Under the pieces are notes generated by a model, which worked only from the letters and a program-made list of their open reading frames with translations, made no database searches and was not told where the DNA came from. Shown here piece by piece: positions 25,725 through 34,078 of a DNA stretch of 64,000 nt. Position numbers and translations under genes: made by a program. Where the stretch lies: assembly GCA_040877935.1 (NCBI GenBank), contig JBBDNB010000001.1:1-64000 (forward strand). Direction: 5' to 3'. Origin of the DNA: Chitinophagales bacterium. Lineage in GTDB: Bacteria; Bacteroidota; Bacteroidia; Chitinophagales; CAIOSU01. The stretch's first letter is position 1. The number at the start of each line of letters is the position of its first letter.

Positions 25725-26453
25725 ATGAAAACCTACTTTATTTTAATCTTGACAATCTTCTATTTTGCTTTTCCAAGCATAGCAGCAGAAACATTTGAAG
25801 GAAAACTAACCCTTAGCGGAAAAACTACCGGTAAAAATGCCGGTGAATATTCCTTTCCCCTTTTAATTCAGGGAGATAAACTGCTGTTTCAGGCCGATGA
25901 AAAAATGAAGGTCGTAATAAATTCGAAAAGCGGTGATATGCATATACTTACCGAGAATCAGGGCAATAAAATGGCTATAAAACTTAACCTTAAATACCTG
26001 GAAAGTGCAGGAGGTTTGAAAACTTTTATGGGCAGCTCTGCTCCTTTCGATATGTCAACTATTGAAAGAATGGATGATGAGCAGACTATGAAGAAAACAA
26101 GTGAAACAAAAAATATCAACGGACAACAATGCAGAAAGTATTTGGTAGATGATGAGGCATGGTCAGGCCATATTTGGGTTAGTGAAAATCCTCCCTATGA
26201 TTTTTCTGGCTTGTACAGTGTTTTAGATATAAAAAGTGTAACAGGACTCCCATTGAGCGGAAGTCTGAAAAGCAAAAAAGACGACAGCACCCAGGATTTC
26301 GATATGAAATTTGAAAAAATGAGCCTTAATTCAGAGCAGTTTTCAATTGGCTCTAATGTGCAAATTATCGATGTATCCATGATGTTGCAAAACCAGGATC
26401 CAAAACAAGTAGAGGAAATGATCAAACAAATGTTGCCGCCCGAGGCGAAGTGA
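25725..26453 (+). CDS. secreted DUF4412 family protein
   Basis: The 242-residue protein has a signal peptide (ILTIFYFAFPSIAAE). A repeated beta-strand layout follows, with FEGKLTLSG, MHILTENQGNKMAIKLNLKYL and INGQQCRKYLVDDEAWSGHIWVSE, as in DUF4412 lipoprotein-like domains, which share a fold with LolA/LolB. The family is common in Bacteroidota and has no known biochemical role. It starts 20 bases after dgkA and ends 24 bases before the hydrolase gene. Confidence 0.72.
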   Translation: MKTYFILILTIFYFAFPSIAAETFEGKLTLSGKTTGKNAGEYSFPLLIQGDKLLFQADEKMKVVINSKSGDMHILTENQGNKMAIKLNLKYLESAGGLKTFMGSSAPFDMSTIERMDDEQTMKKTSETKNINGQQCRKYLVDDEAWSGHIWVSENPPYDFSGLYSVLDIKSVTGLPLSGSLKSKKDDSTQDFDMKFEKMSLNSEQFSIGSNVQIIDVSMMLQNQDPKQVEEMIKQMLPPEAK

Positions 26454-26477
26454 TTCACACCCGTTTTTTTATTTCAT

Positions 26478-27287
26478 ATGTCAGAGCATTTCTTCCACCA
26501 AAATTTCAACAGCTGGCATTATTATAAATTCGGTTATGGCAGCAAGGGACTTTTGGCCTTTCACGGCTATGGCCAGACCGGCAAAATGTTTGAACCACTG
26601 CTGCCTGCCCTTGAATCGACTTATACCATTTACGCTTTTGATTTTATTGCACATGGAAAAACGGAATGGAACAGCAAAAGTGCCTGCACGGATGCCGATT
26701 GGGCAAAGATGGTCGATGATTTTGCAAAGGAGCAAGGGCTGGAGTCCATCAGTCTGATGGGCTTTAGCATGGGTGGAAAAATGGTCTTGCACGGCTTGAC
26801 TAAAATCCAAACACCCATCGAACGAATTTTTCTTATTGCCATGGATGGCGTTAAACTCAATAAAATCAACCACCCCGCACTGAACAAGCCCCGCATAAAG
26901 AAAATTGTCCGGGCAATGCTATACAATGCCAAACCTTTGCTCAAAATTTTACCCCTTTTTAAAAAAATCGGACTGCTCAATACCCAACAGATTGAGTTTA
27001 TGCATTATTATCTTGCCAGTGAAAGACGCAGAAAACGCTCTTTTATGACCTGGAAAAGCATGTTGTATTTTTGGCAGCCATTGGATGAAGTCATTGAATT
27101 CATCGAAAACCACAAGATCAAAACACATATTCTATTTGGGCGCAGGGATAAAATCTTGTCTCCAAAACTGGCCAAACAACTCAATAAGCTAATCCCTGGC
27201 TCCACTTTAAATTGGGCAGATGGCGGGCATTTTATAGTCGATGAATCGCTAAATCCGATAATTCAACATATTTTAGCTGAGCAATGA
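26478..27287 (+). CDS. alpha/beta hydrolase
   Basis: The 269-residue protein has the canonical serine-hydrolase layout. The oxyanion strand is LLAFHGYGQTGKMF near residues 25-38. The nucleophile elbow is MGFSMGGKM (S97). The acid is probably in HILFGRRDKIL, and the histidine in DGGHFIVDE close to the C-terminus. There is no signal peptide, so it is cytosolic. Its stop overlaps the start of the glycosyltransferase gene in ATGA, so the two are translationally coupled. The substrate is unknown; a lipid or glycolipid step fits the neighbour but is inference. Confidence 0.85.
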   Translation: MSEHFFHQNFNSWHYYKFGYGSKGLLAFHGYGQTGKMFEPLLPALESTYTIYAFDFIAHGKTEWNSKSACTDADWAKMVDDFAKEQGLESISLMGFSMGGKMVLHGLTKIQTPIERIFLIAMDGVKLNKINHPALNKPRIKKIVRAMLYNAKPLLKILPLFKKIGLLNTQQIEFMHYYLASERRRKRSFMTWKSMLYFWQPLDEVIEFIENHKIKTHILFGRRDKILSPKLAKQLNKLIPGSTLNWADGGHFIVDESLNPIIQHILAEQ

Positions 27288-28393
27288 TCTATTTGATGCT
27301 GGCATTTGCAATTGTTTATGCACTGTTGTGTGTGTTTATCTTCCTGGGCTGGAAAACCCTTGCCCCGGATTGGGTGCGCAAAAGTTTTGTTCCGCAAACT
27401 AAAGTCAGCATTGTTATTGCTTTCAGGAATGAAGCGGAAAATCTACCCGCGTTACTAAAGGATATCTCAGCTCAAAAATATCCAGAGAAATTATTCGAAA
27501 TCATCCTGGTTGATGATCATTCGCAAGACAATGGCAGCGAACTGATCAAATCCGTGGAAACAAATAATATTCGTTTATTGTCACTCAATGATGATGAAAG
27601 CGGAAAAAAAGTAGCCTTGCAAAAAGGCATTCAGACTTCTGATGCCGAATTGATTGTCACTACTGATGCCGATTGCCGACTTCCTGAGCTTTGGCTGCGT
27701 ACTATTATCAATAAATTTGAAAAAGACAATGCTAAATTAATTGCTGGCCCTGTAGTTTTTGAACGAAATCTAAAAGTATTTCAATTATTCCAAAGCCTTG
27801 ATTTTATTGGTCTTCAAGTACTTACCGGAGGCAGCTTTGCATTGGGCAAACCGGTGATGTGCAATGGCGCCAATCTCGCATTTGAGCGCAAAGCCTATTT
27901 GGAACACAGCCTGCAAAAACAAAAAAACGGATTGGCCAGCGGTGATGATGTTTTTACTTTGTTTGCACTTCAAGAAAAATTTCCTGACAAAGTGTTCTTT
28001 CTGAAAAACGCCAATGCAATTGTCAGCACTGTATCTGCAAAAGATTTTTCAAGTTTTTGGCAACAAAGATTGCGCTGGGCCTCCAAATCGGCAAAGTTTG
28101 GCAAGTGGTGGATTACGGCAATTATGGCTTTAGTATTTTTTTTCAACCTAATCCTGCTGGGAACCTTGATTTGGGGAATATTTGATTATGCAGTCTTAAA
28201 GGTGTTTTTGTTGGGCTTCACCATCAAATTTCTATCTGATGCACTTATTCTCAACAGCGGTTGCAGCTTTTTCGGGCGCAAAACACTGATGCGCTTCTCC
28301 CCTATTTTCCAAATACCGCACATGCTTTACACGGTTTGTGTGGGCGCGGCTTCACAATTTTCCAAATATAGGTGGAAAGGCAGAAAGTATTGA
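27284..28393 (+). CDS. membrane glycosyltransferase family 2 protein
   Basis: The 369-residue protein has an N-terminal transmembrane helix, then a GT-A domain: VSIVIAFRNEAENLPALL, IILVDDHSQDNGSELI, the DxD-type TTDADCRLP, and the acceptor-site motif SSFWQQRLRWASKS. Two to three hydrophobic helices follow at the C-terminus. This layout is that of processive or lipid-directed GT2 enzymes. It is coupled to the upstream hydrolase by a 4-base overlap. Its stop codon touches the stop of the converging DUF547 gene with no bases between. Donor and acceptor cannot be assigned. Confidence 0.86.
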   Translation: MIYLMLAFAIVYALLCVFIFLGWKTLAPDWVRKSFVPQTKVSIVIAFRNEAENLPALLKDISAQKYPEKLFEIILVDDHSQDNGSELIKSVETNNIRLLSLNDDESGKKVALQKGIQTSDAELIVTTDADCRLPELWLRTIINKFEKDNAKLIAGPVVFERNLKVFQLFQSLDFIGLQVLTGGSFALGKPVMCNGANLAFERKAYLEHSLQKQKNGLASGDDVFTLFALQEKFPDKVFFLKNANAIVSTVSAKDFSSFWQQRLRWASKSAKFGKWWITAIMALVFFFNLILLGTLIWGIFDYAVLKVFLLGFTIKFLSDALILNSGCSFFGRKTLMRFSPIFQIPHMLYTVCVGAASQFSKYRWKGRKY

Positions 28394-29176
28394 TTACTCA
28401 TTCAACCCCCAATCATATTCCAGGTATTCAATTTCAGCATTCGCATTGATTTTCATTTTAGCATAACGGTTTAGAAAATCAATTAAAGTGCCTTTACTGG
28501 TGAAATCAGCCTTGTACCAGGAAAATATTTTCGACAGGGATACTTTGTTTTTGTTCAGCTTGTTTTTTCCGGAATTATTCAGAAAATAGCTTGCCTGCTT
28601 TTCGAGCTGTTCATCTAGCTTATCTGCTTTATAGGATTCATTCAGCAATTTAGGACAGGAAACAGCGGCACAATTCACAGCAAAATGTATGCGCGGTTCA
28701 TCAAATTCCTTGCGCAGGATTTCATGCTCTATTTTATCCAGGTTAAAAGACTTCCCACCTATCTCAAAAAAATTCATAGTCCATGGACTGCTGATTTTGG
28801 GTATATTCAAAGCGGTAATGTCCTTGATACTTTGCAGCGGATAATGATCAATAATCAATTTTACGGTAAATGCATTATAGGCATTGATCCAAAAGGCAAG
28901 TTGCTCTTCACGTGTCCATTTTTCTGGATCAGGGGCATTGTTGCTAAGCAAGTCCAGATAGCGGTAAAAAAGTGCGGTATCTTTTTTAAAAGCAAGGTAA
29001 TCTACTTCTCCCTCCTTACTTACATACTTTTCCAAAAGCGTATTCCACATGTCGTGGCTTATTGCTCTTTCGCTGTATGTTGTGGGTTGTGAGTTGCATG
29101 ATATAAAAATCAAAAAGCTGAACAAGCATAATAGAGCTTTTCGGAAATTTGAGTAATCTACTTTGGATTTAAGCAT
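28394..29176 (-). CDS. DUF547 family lipoprotein
   Basis: The 260-residue protein starts with a lipoprotein signal (LLCLFSFLIFISCNSQ, lipidation at C27), then carries the DUF547 core: AFWINAYNAFTVKLIIDHYPL, then FFEIGGKSFNLDKIEHEIL and IHFAVNCAAVSCPKLLNE. The NCAAVSCP segment with a conserved Cys and the Asn-Ala-Tyr-Asn motif are the family hallmarks. DUF547 proteins have a papain-like fold according to structure comparisons, but no activity is established. It is downstream of the DUF1295 gene (10-base gap, same strand). Confidence 0.8.
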   Translation of the reverse strand: MLKSKVDYSNFRKALLCLFSFLIFISCNSQPTTYSERAISHDMWNTLLEKYVSKEGEVDYLAFKKDTALFYRYLDLLSNNAPDPEKWTREEQLAFWINAYNAFTVKLIIDHYPLQSIKDITALNIPKISSPWTMNFFEIGGKSFNLDKIEHEILRKEFDEPRIHFAVNCAAVSCPKLLNESYKADKLDEQLEKQASYFLNNSGKNKLNKNKVSLSKIFSWYKADFTSKGTLIDFLNRYAKMKINANAEIEYLEYDWGLNE

Positions 29177-29186
29177 GTGGGCAAAA

Positions 29187-30068
29187 TTAGGGATTAATTA
29201 ACTTCGGTTTCCACGGGAAAAGCGCATTCACTTTCTCCATATGCGCTCTGTAGGCAGGCCTGCGTTTTACCATGCGCTCGTCCATCATTGGAATACTGAT
29301 GAATTTAAAGAGCAGTGTAATGGACAGTGGCCCGATAAAGCACCACCAATATTCCAAACCTGCTGCAAGGACAAAAACGTACAAGGCCCACCAAAAAAGG
29401 ATTTCACCAAAATAATTGGGATGTCTGGAATATTGCCACAATCCCGATTTAAATACCTTTGATTTATCCGGTTTTGACTTTACATAATCGTGCAATTGCT
29501 GATCGCTGATGGTTTCAATGGCAATGGCTGAAAAGCCTACGAAAGTACCTATCCAATCGAATACATTGGTAGCATTTTCTCCAAAACACAGTGCTGGAAA
29601 AAGCGACAAGCAGCCCAGAAAAACCAAAATGGTAGGAAAAAAATGAATGCCTGAAAAACTCACCGGCCAATACCATTTTCCGTTTTTCTCCTGCAAATCA
29701 TCATAGCGCCAATCCTGTTTGTGAATACCCGGCCAGCCGCGATAAAAATTATAGGTCAGTCGAGCACCCCACACAAAAACCAACAATGCCACTAACATTT
29801 GCCGCACCTGCGGAATGGATTCGGGCGCAATATGTATCAGCCAGGCCATTATAAAAATTGGCGCCACGCTCCAGTATGGATCGTAAAAACTGGAGTTTTT
29901 GAAGAAAAAAGAAAAGAGAAAAATCACAATGGTGCCAATGGCATCGGCTATAAAAATATTGAGATAAATATTTCCGGCATCAATATTTTCGATGCTCCAC
30001 CATGCAGCTAATACAGCCAGCAAGTAAGCTATAAATGTCCACAAGAGTCCTTTGCCAAAATTTCCCAT
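29187..30068 (-). CDS. DUF1295 family membrane protein (steroid 5-alpha-reductase-like)
   Basis: The 293-residue protein has six to seven transmembrane helices. It carries the DUF1295 motif near the C-terminus, SRHPNYFGEILFWWALYVF, which corresponds to the NADPH-binding signature of 5-alpha-reductase and ICMT-type enzymes. The preceding FYDPYWSVAPI and WPGIHKQDWRYDDLQE segments are also typical. It probably reduces or methylates a lipid-like substrate, which is unknown. It is upstream of the DUF547 gene in a two-gene operon and divergent from the nif3-like gene. Confidence 0.83.
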   Translation of the reverse strand: MGNFGKGLLWTFIAYLLAVLAAWWSIENIDAGNIYLNIFIADAIGTIVIFLFSFFFKNSSFYDPYWSVAPIFIMAWLIHIAPESIPQVRQMLVALLVFVWGARLTYNFYRGWPGIHKQDWRYDDLQEKNGKWYWPVSFSGIHFFPTILVFLGCLSLFPALCFGENATNVFDWIGTFVGFSAIAIETISDQQLHDYVKSKPDKSKVFKSGLWQYSRHPNYFGEILFWWALYVFVLAAGLEYWWCFIGPLSITLLFKFISIPMMDERMVKRRPAYRAHMEKVNALFPWKPKLINP

Positions 30069-30137
30069 CTTTTATTTTTATGCAAAATTGCTGAATTCAT
30101 TACATTCGTTAGAATAATTTTAAAATCAGATCTGCAT

Positions 30138-31235
30138 ATGAAACTCAAAGATATCATCAAAACTTTAGAAACATTTGCTCCGCCTACATACCAGGAAAGC
30201 TATGACAATGCAGGGCTGATTACCGGGAATAAAGATTGGGAATTTAAAGGTGCAGTTTTATGCCTGGATGCTATAGAGACCGTCATTGATGAAGCCATTG
30301 CTAAAAAATGCAATTTGGTCATCGCCCATCACCCTATTGTTTTTGTGGGGCTTAAAAAACTTACCGGATCCAATTATATTGAACGAGTAATCATAAAGGC
30401 CATCAAAAATGATATTGCCATTTATGCCATACATACCAATCTGGACAATGTCGCCAGTGGAGTAAACGCCATGATTTGCAATAAACTCGGATTGAAAAAC
30501 ACAAGGATATTGTCGCCAATGAAAAATCCACTGAAAAAATTAATCACCTTTTGCCCGGAAGAAGCAGTGGAAGAAGTACGGCAGGCACTATCAGAAGCAG
30601 GAGCGGGTGTTATAGGCCATTATAGTGAATGCAGTTATAATGTAAAGGGGTTTGGCACTTTCAAAGGAGATGAAACGACCAATCCCACAATTGGCACGAA
30701 AAACCAACTGGAAAAAGTGGATGAGATCAAATTGGAAATGATTTTCCCCGCAGCAGTTAAGTCCAAGGTGATAAATGCTTTAATAAATACACATCCATAC
30801 GAGGAAGTGGCCTATGATATTATTGTGCTGGAAAACAGCGATGCTTCTCTCGGAGCCGGAATGATAGGTGATCTGCCTGAAGCCATCCCGGTAGAATTAT
30901 TCTTAAAACAATTAAAAAAGAAAATGAACTGCAAAGTTATTCGTCACACAGAACCTGTAAAGGCATCTGTTAAGAAAATTGCCCTGTGTGGCGGTGCGGG
31001 TTCTTTTCTTCTGAATCATGCTGTTGGAAAAAATGCCGATGTTTTTATCACAGGAGATTTCAAATACCACCAGTTTTTTGATGCTGACGGGAAAATCCTG
31101 ATTGCCGACATCGGACACTATGAAAGTGAGCAATTTACCCCGCAATTACTCATTGAGATATTAGGTGAAAAATTTAGTAACTTTGCACTTCATTTAAGCG
31201 AAGTAAATACTAACCCAATAAAATATTATTACTAA
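30138..31235 (+). CDS. Nif3-like dinuclear metal centre protein
   Basis: The 365-residue protein has the NIF3 fold. Metal ligands are seen in VIAHHPIVF (H64, H65), IHTNLDNVASGVN (D103) and DIGHYESEQF (H327, E331). The middle 110-residue insert resembles the CutA/PII-like domain found in the longer Bacteroidota and Firmicutes forms (GTK cyclohydrolase 1 type 2 homologs). The reaction is unsettled in the family. The stop overlaps the ATG of the zinc-ribbon gene by one base in TAATG, the common Nif3-zinc-ribbon pairing. Confidence 0.9.
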   Translation: MKLKDIIKTLETFAPPTYQESYDNAGLITGNKDWEFKGAVLCLDAIETVIDEAIAKKCNLVIAHHPIVFVGLKKLTGSNYIERVIIKAIKNDIAIYAIHTNLDNVASGVNAMICNKLGLKNTRILSPMKNPLKKLITFCPEEAVEEVRQALSEAGAGVIGHYSECSYNVKGFGTFKGDETTNPTIGTKNQLEKVDEIKLEMIFPAAVKSKVINALINTHPYEEVAYDIIVLENSDASLGAGMIGDLPEAIPVELFLKQLKKKMNCKVIRHTEPVKASVKKIALCGGAGSFLLNHAVGKNADVFITGDFKYHQFFDADGKILIADIGHYESEQFTPQLLIEILGEKFSNFALHLSEVNTNPIKYYY

Positions 31236-31975
31236 TGGTTGCTGTAAAAGAAGCTTCTGTAGAAGAAAAACTTAAGGCTCTGCACGAGTTGCAGACAATA
31301 GATTGCCAGATTGATGAGATCAATACACTGAGGGGAGAGTTGCCCATTGAGGTCAATGATCTTGAAGATGAAATTGCTGGATTGGAAACGCGATATTCAA
31401 AAATAGAAAGCGAAATCGCCAGCCTTGAAGAAGAAATTGCAGTGCGAAAAAATGCAATTAAGGATTCTGAAAAACTAATTGCCCGCTACAAAGAGCATCA
31501 GGACAATGTGAAAAACAGTCGTGAATTTGATGCTTTGAGCAAAGAAGTAGAAATGCAGACCCTGGAAATGCAATTGAGCGAAAAAAAGATCAGGGAAGCA
31601 CAAAGTGCTATTGATTCTAAATCGGAATTTAAAGAAGAATCCCTTGCCCGTTTGGAGGATAAGAAAAAAGATTTAGAAGTCAAGAAAAAAGAGCTGGAGA
31701 AAATCACCAAAGAGACTGAAAAAGAAGAGAAATCGCTGCAGAAAAAATCTGATAAGGCAAAAAAAGCAATTGAAGATCGTCTGTCAACCGCTTACGCTCG
31801 CATCCGTGATAATTACAAAAACGGAATGGCTGTAGTGAAAGTAGAACGCGATTCTTGTGGCGGCTGTTTCAGTAAAATACCTCCTCAGAAACAAATGGAA
31901 ATTCGCCAGCGCAAAAAGATTATTGTTTGCGAAAACTGTGGCCGAATTTTGGTTGATGATGCCATTGATGAATAA
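31235..31975 (+). CDS. coiled-coil protein with C4-type zinc ribbon
   Basis: The 246-residue protein consists of a long antiparallel coiled-coil (residues about 15-190, rich in E/K heptads) and a C-terminal C4 zinc ribbon with C208, C211, C232 and C235 in DSCGGCFSKIPPQ and VCENCGRIL. This family (zf-RING_7) is widespread next to nif3-like genes. Relatives are proposed to bind nucleic acid or ribosomes, but the function is not settled. It shares a one-base overlap with the upstream gene and ends at a strong terminator. Confidence 0.88.
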   Translation: MVAVKEASVEEKLKALHELQTIDCQIDEINTLRGELPIEVNDLEDEIAGLETRYSKIESEIASLEEEIAVRKNAIKDSEKLIARYKEHQDNVKNSREFDALSKEVEMQTLEMQLSEKKIREAQSAIDSKSEFKEESLARLEDKKKDLEVKKKELEKITKETEKEEKSLQKKSDKAKKAIEDRLSTAYARIRDNYKNGMAVVKVERDSCGGCFSKIPPQKQMEIRQRKKIIVCENCGRILVDDAIDE

Positions 31976-31999
31976 GCAATAACACAAACTCAACAATTA

Positions 32000-32030
32000 T
32001 AAAAGGAAATGTCTCTGTGGCATTTCCTTT
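32000..32030. terminator. bidirectional intrinsic terminator
   Basis: An 11-bp perfect stem, AAAAGGAAATG pairing with CATTTCCTTTT, surrounds a 9-base loop. On the plus strand it ends in a T-run, and in reverse the A-run gives a T-tract on the minus strand. It sits between the convergent zinc-ribbon and aroE genes, 1 base from the aroE stop. Confidence 0.88.
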
Positions 32031-32031
32031 T

Positions 32032-32772
32032 TTATTTATTCCAAATACTCCAGGCTGCCAGTGCCTGCAGTTCAAGCATCTCCAGTCCGTTTTTTATTTG
32101 TGCACCTTGTGCTTGACCTTTTTTTAAAAAAAGTGTTTCTGCCGGATTGTAAATCAAATCATAAAGCAAATGTTCTGTTCCAATAGCCTCGTAAGGTATT
32201 TTGGGTGCTTCATCCACATTTGGTAACATTCCCAATGGCGTAGAATTGATGATTAATTTGTGTTCTAAAATCGATTCCTTTGTCAAATCCCCATAGAAAA
32301 TGGCATTCTTTGAAGCCTTTCGTGAAACAAATTGATAGTCAATTTTCAATTTTCCCAAAACATAGGCTACTGCCCTGGCAGCACCTCCCGTTCCCAATAC
32401 CAATGCTTTTTGGTGTTTATCATCCAGTAAAGGTTTGATTGATTTTTCAAAACCAATAACATCTGTATTGTGTCCGATCAATTGACCGAATTTAAACTGA
32501 ATTGTATTGACTGCCCCTATTTCCTTCGCAGCAGAACTGACATGGTTTAAATAGGGAATAATCGCCTCTTTATAGGGAATGGTAACATTTAGGCCTTTTA
32601 GCCCAGGATTGTTTGAAATCAGTTTTTCAAATTCTGCTATGGTTTCCAATTCAAAATTCAGATATCTGGCAGCTCTATTTTCACCTTTAAATTTTTTCAA
32701 AAAAAAAGATTGTGAAAAAGAATGGGAAAGCTTTTTGCCGATTAGGCCATAGGTATCTTTTTGCTTGGTCAT
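32032..32772 (-). CDS. aroE: shikimate dehydrogenase
   Basis: The 246-residue enzyme reduces 3-dehydroshikimate to shikimate with NADPH in aromatic amino acid synthesis. Shikimate-site residues are visible: the SxS pair in KKLSHSFSQSFF, the catalytic K68 in NVTIPYKEAI, and D104 in GHNTDVIGF. The NADP-binding motif is GTGGAARAV at 127-135. It lacks some of the C-terminal length of E. coli AroE (272 residues), as Bacteroidota forms often do. It is monocistronic and ends in the shared terminator. Confidence 0.92.
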   Translation of the reverse strand: MTKQKDTYGLIGKKLSHSFSQSFFLKKFKGENRAARYLNFELETIAEFEKLISNNPGLKGLNVTIPYKEAIIPYLNHVSSAAKEIGAVNTIQFKFGQLIGHNTDVIGFEKSIKPLLDDKHQKALVLGTGGAARAVAYVLGKLKIDYQFVSRKASKNAIFYGDLTKESILEHKLIINSTPLGMLPNVDEAPKIPYEAIGTEHLLYDLIYNPAETLFLKKGQAQGAQIKNGLEMLELQALAAWSIWNK

Positions 32773-32819
32773 AATTTTTGCTGTATCCCTTTAAACATTT
32801 TGCAAATTTTGCAGCCTGG

Positions 32820-33974
32820 CTAAATATTGTAGGGCAATTTCATTTTCATAAAAAATCTTTTAAACCACAGCGCAAAAGCAGGATCGTCCAACTCTATTTC
32901 TCCCGTAAATGTATCAATTACCTGTTTGTCCTCTAATGCCTTTTTGGCTTTGTTTACATTTGCGGAGGTTCCTAAGTTGTAGTTTTTAATAGTGTCTTTA
33001 GAATACAAATGCTTTTCATTTTTACAAATGGCCTTCAAAAGCTGAATCTGAACGGCAGACAAATCCTCTACAATTCTCTGGTACAGTATGGCATTGTGGT
33101 ACAGCATGTTTTCCAATCCTTTTTCAAATTCCCTGTCATCTACCTCCTTTGCAGTAATCACCCAAATATTATGGGAAAGCTGCTGTACGTAATAGGGATG
33201 GTTTTCCATTAACCTGGCAATTTCCATAGCCTTTTCTTTGCCAATCTTCTTTCCTGTTTTCTTAAATGCAGAAACAATAAATTTCAACCAATGCTTTTCC
33301 TCTATTTTTTCCAAAAACATCAATTCACCAAACCTATAAAACGGCATGGATTGTTTATTGAAAAATTCTGACATCAAATTCCTCTTGCTGCCATAAAGGC
33401 AAAAGCTGGTTTTTTCAAATTGTTGCCAGTTTGCCCTAAGTTTTTTTTGAAAATTTTTGTGATCATCAAACTCGCTTATGTTTTGAAATTCATCAATGCA
33501 TACAAGGATTTTGATCTTTTTTTGTACTGCTATTTTTTCGGGCAGACTTAAAATATCATCTGGGTTTATTTTTTCGCTCCAATCAAATCCTATACTGAAA
33601 TCGTCCATTTGGTTTGGGCTAAAGGATATTTTCGGGGAAATTTTACCCAGAAAATCCTTAACCGTACGCATCCAACCTTCTATATTGTTTTCAGTGGATT
33701 TTATTACCTCAGAGGCAAATTTTCCATAAAACTCCTCTCTGCTACTTATACCAAAAAGGTCAATATACACTACCTTAAAATTTTTGTCTTCTTTTTTTAG
33801 TTTTTCCCCCGCCTTAGCCACCAAAGAACTTTTGCCCCACCTTCTGGGAGATATAAGCGTAACGCTAATACTGCTTCTAAAACTCAGCAAAAGGCGTTCA
33901 ATTTCCTCTTCACGGTTTACAAAAGCAAATCTGCGGGCGATATTGCCAAACTTAAAAGGTGAGTTTTCTTCCAC
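32820..33974 (-). CDS. STAND-like ATPase with C-terminal winged helix (archaeal ATPase type)
   Basis: The 384-residue protein starts with FVNREEEIERLL, followed by Walker A SPRRWGKSSL (residues 42-51) and Walker B ILVCIDEFQNISEF. The C-terminal part (ICKNEKHLYSKDTIKNYNLG onward) looks like a winged helix. It belongs to the AAA/STAND group often called archaeal-type ATPase. These stand-alone genes scatter as selfish-looking or defence-like elements in bacteria and archaea, and no function is established. Three 15-bp direct repeats lie just upstream of the start, suggesting self-regulation or binding as an iteron. Confidence 0.78.
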   Translation of the reverse strand: MEENSPFKFGNIARRFAFVNREEEIERLLLSFRSSISVTLISPRRWGKSSLVAKAGEKLKKEDKNFKVVYIDLFGISSREEFYGKFASEVIKSTENNIEGWMRTVKDFLGKISPKISFSPNQMDDFSIGFDWSEKINPDDILSLPEKIAVQKKIKILVCIDEFQNISEFDDHKNFQKKLRANWQQFEKTSFCLYGSKRNLMSEFFNKQSMPFYRFGELMFLEKIEEKHWLKFIVSAFKKTGKKIGKEKAMEIARLMENHPYYVQQLSHNIWVITAKEVDDREFEKGLENMLYHNAILYQRIVEDLSAVQIQLLKAICKNEKHLYSKDTIKNYNLGTSANVNKAKKALEDKQVIDTFTGEIELDDPAFALWFKRFFMKMKLPYNI

Positions 33975-33998
33975 GCCTCTAATATAGCAATTAAAAAC

Positions 33999-34053
33999 AA
34001 CTTACCAAAGAGTAACTTACTAAAGAGTAACTTACTAAGAAGTAACTTGATAA
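33999..34053. repeat. iteron-like tandem repeat upstream of the STAND-like ATPase gene
   Basis: Three consecutive 15-bp units with consensus AACTTACTAAAGAGT cover 33,999-34,043, followed by a partial fourth. The overlap of units creates the near-perfect palindrome AGTAAcTTACT twice (34,011-34,021 and 34,026-34,036), spaced 15 bp, or about one and a half helical turns. It ends 24 bases before the ATPase start, within the likely promoter. Confidence 0.85.
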
Positions 34054-34078
34054 TGCTTTTGGTAATTAAGCAAGAAGT

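Noticed and set aside
33999-34053. CRISPR array
   Set aside because: The units are 15 bp without spacers, and no cas gene is nearby. It is a tandem operator-like repeat.
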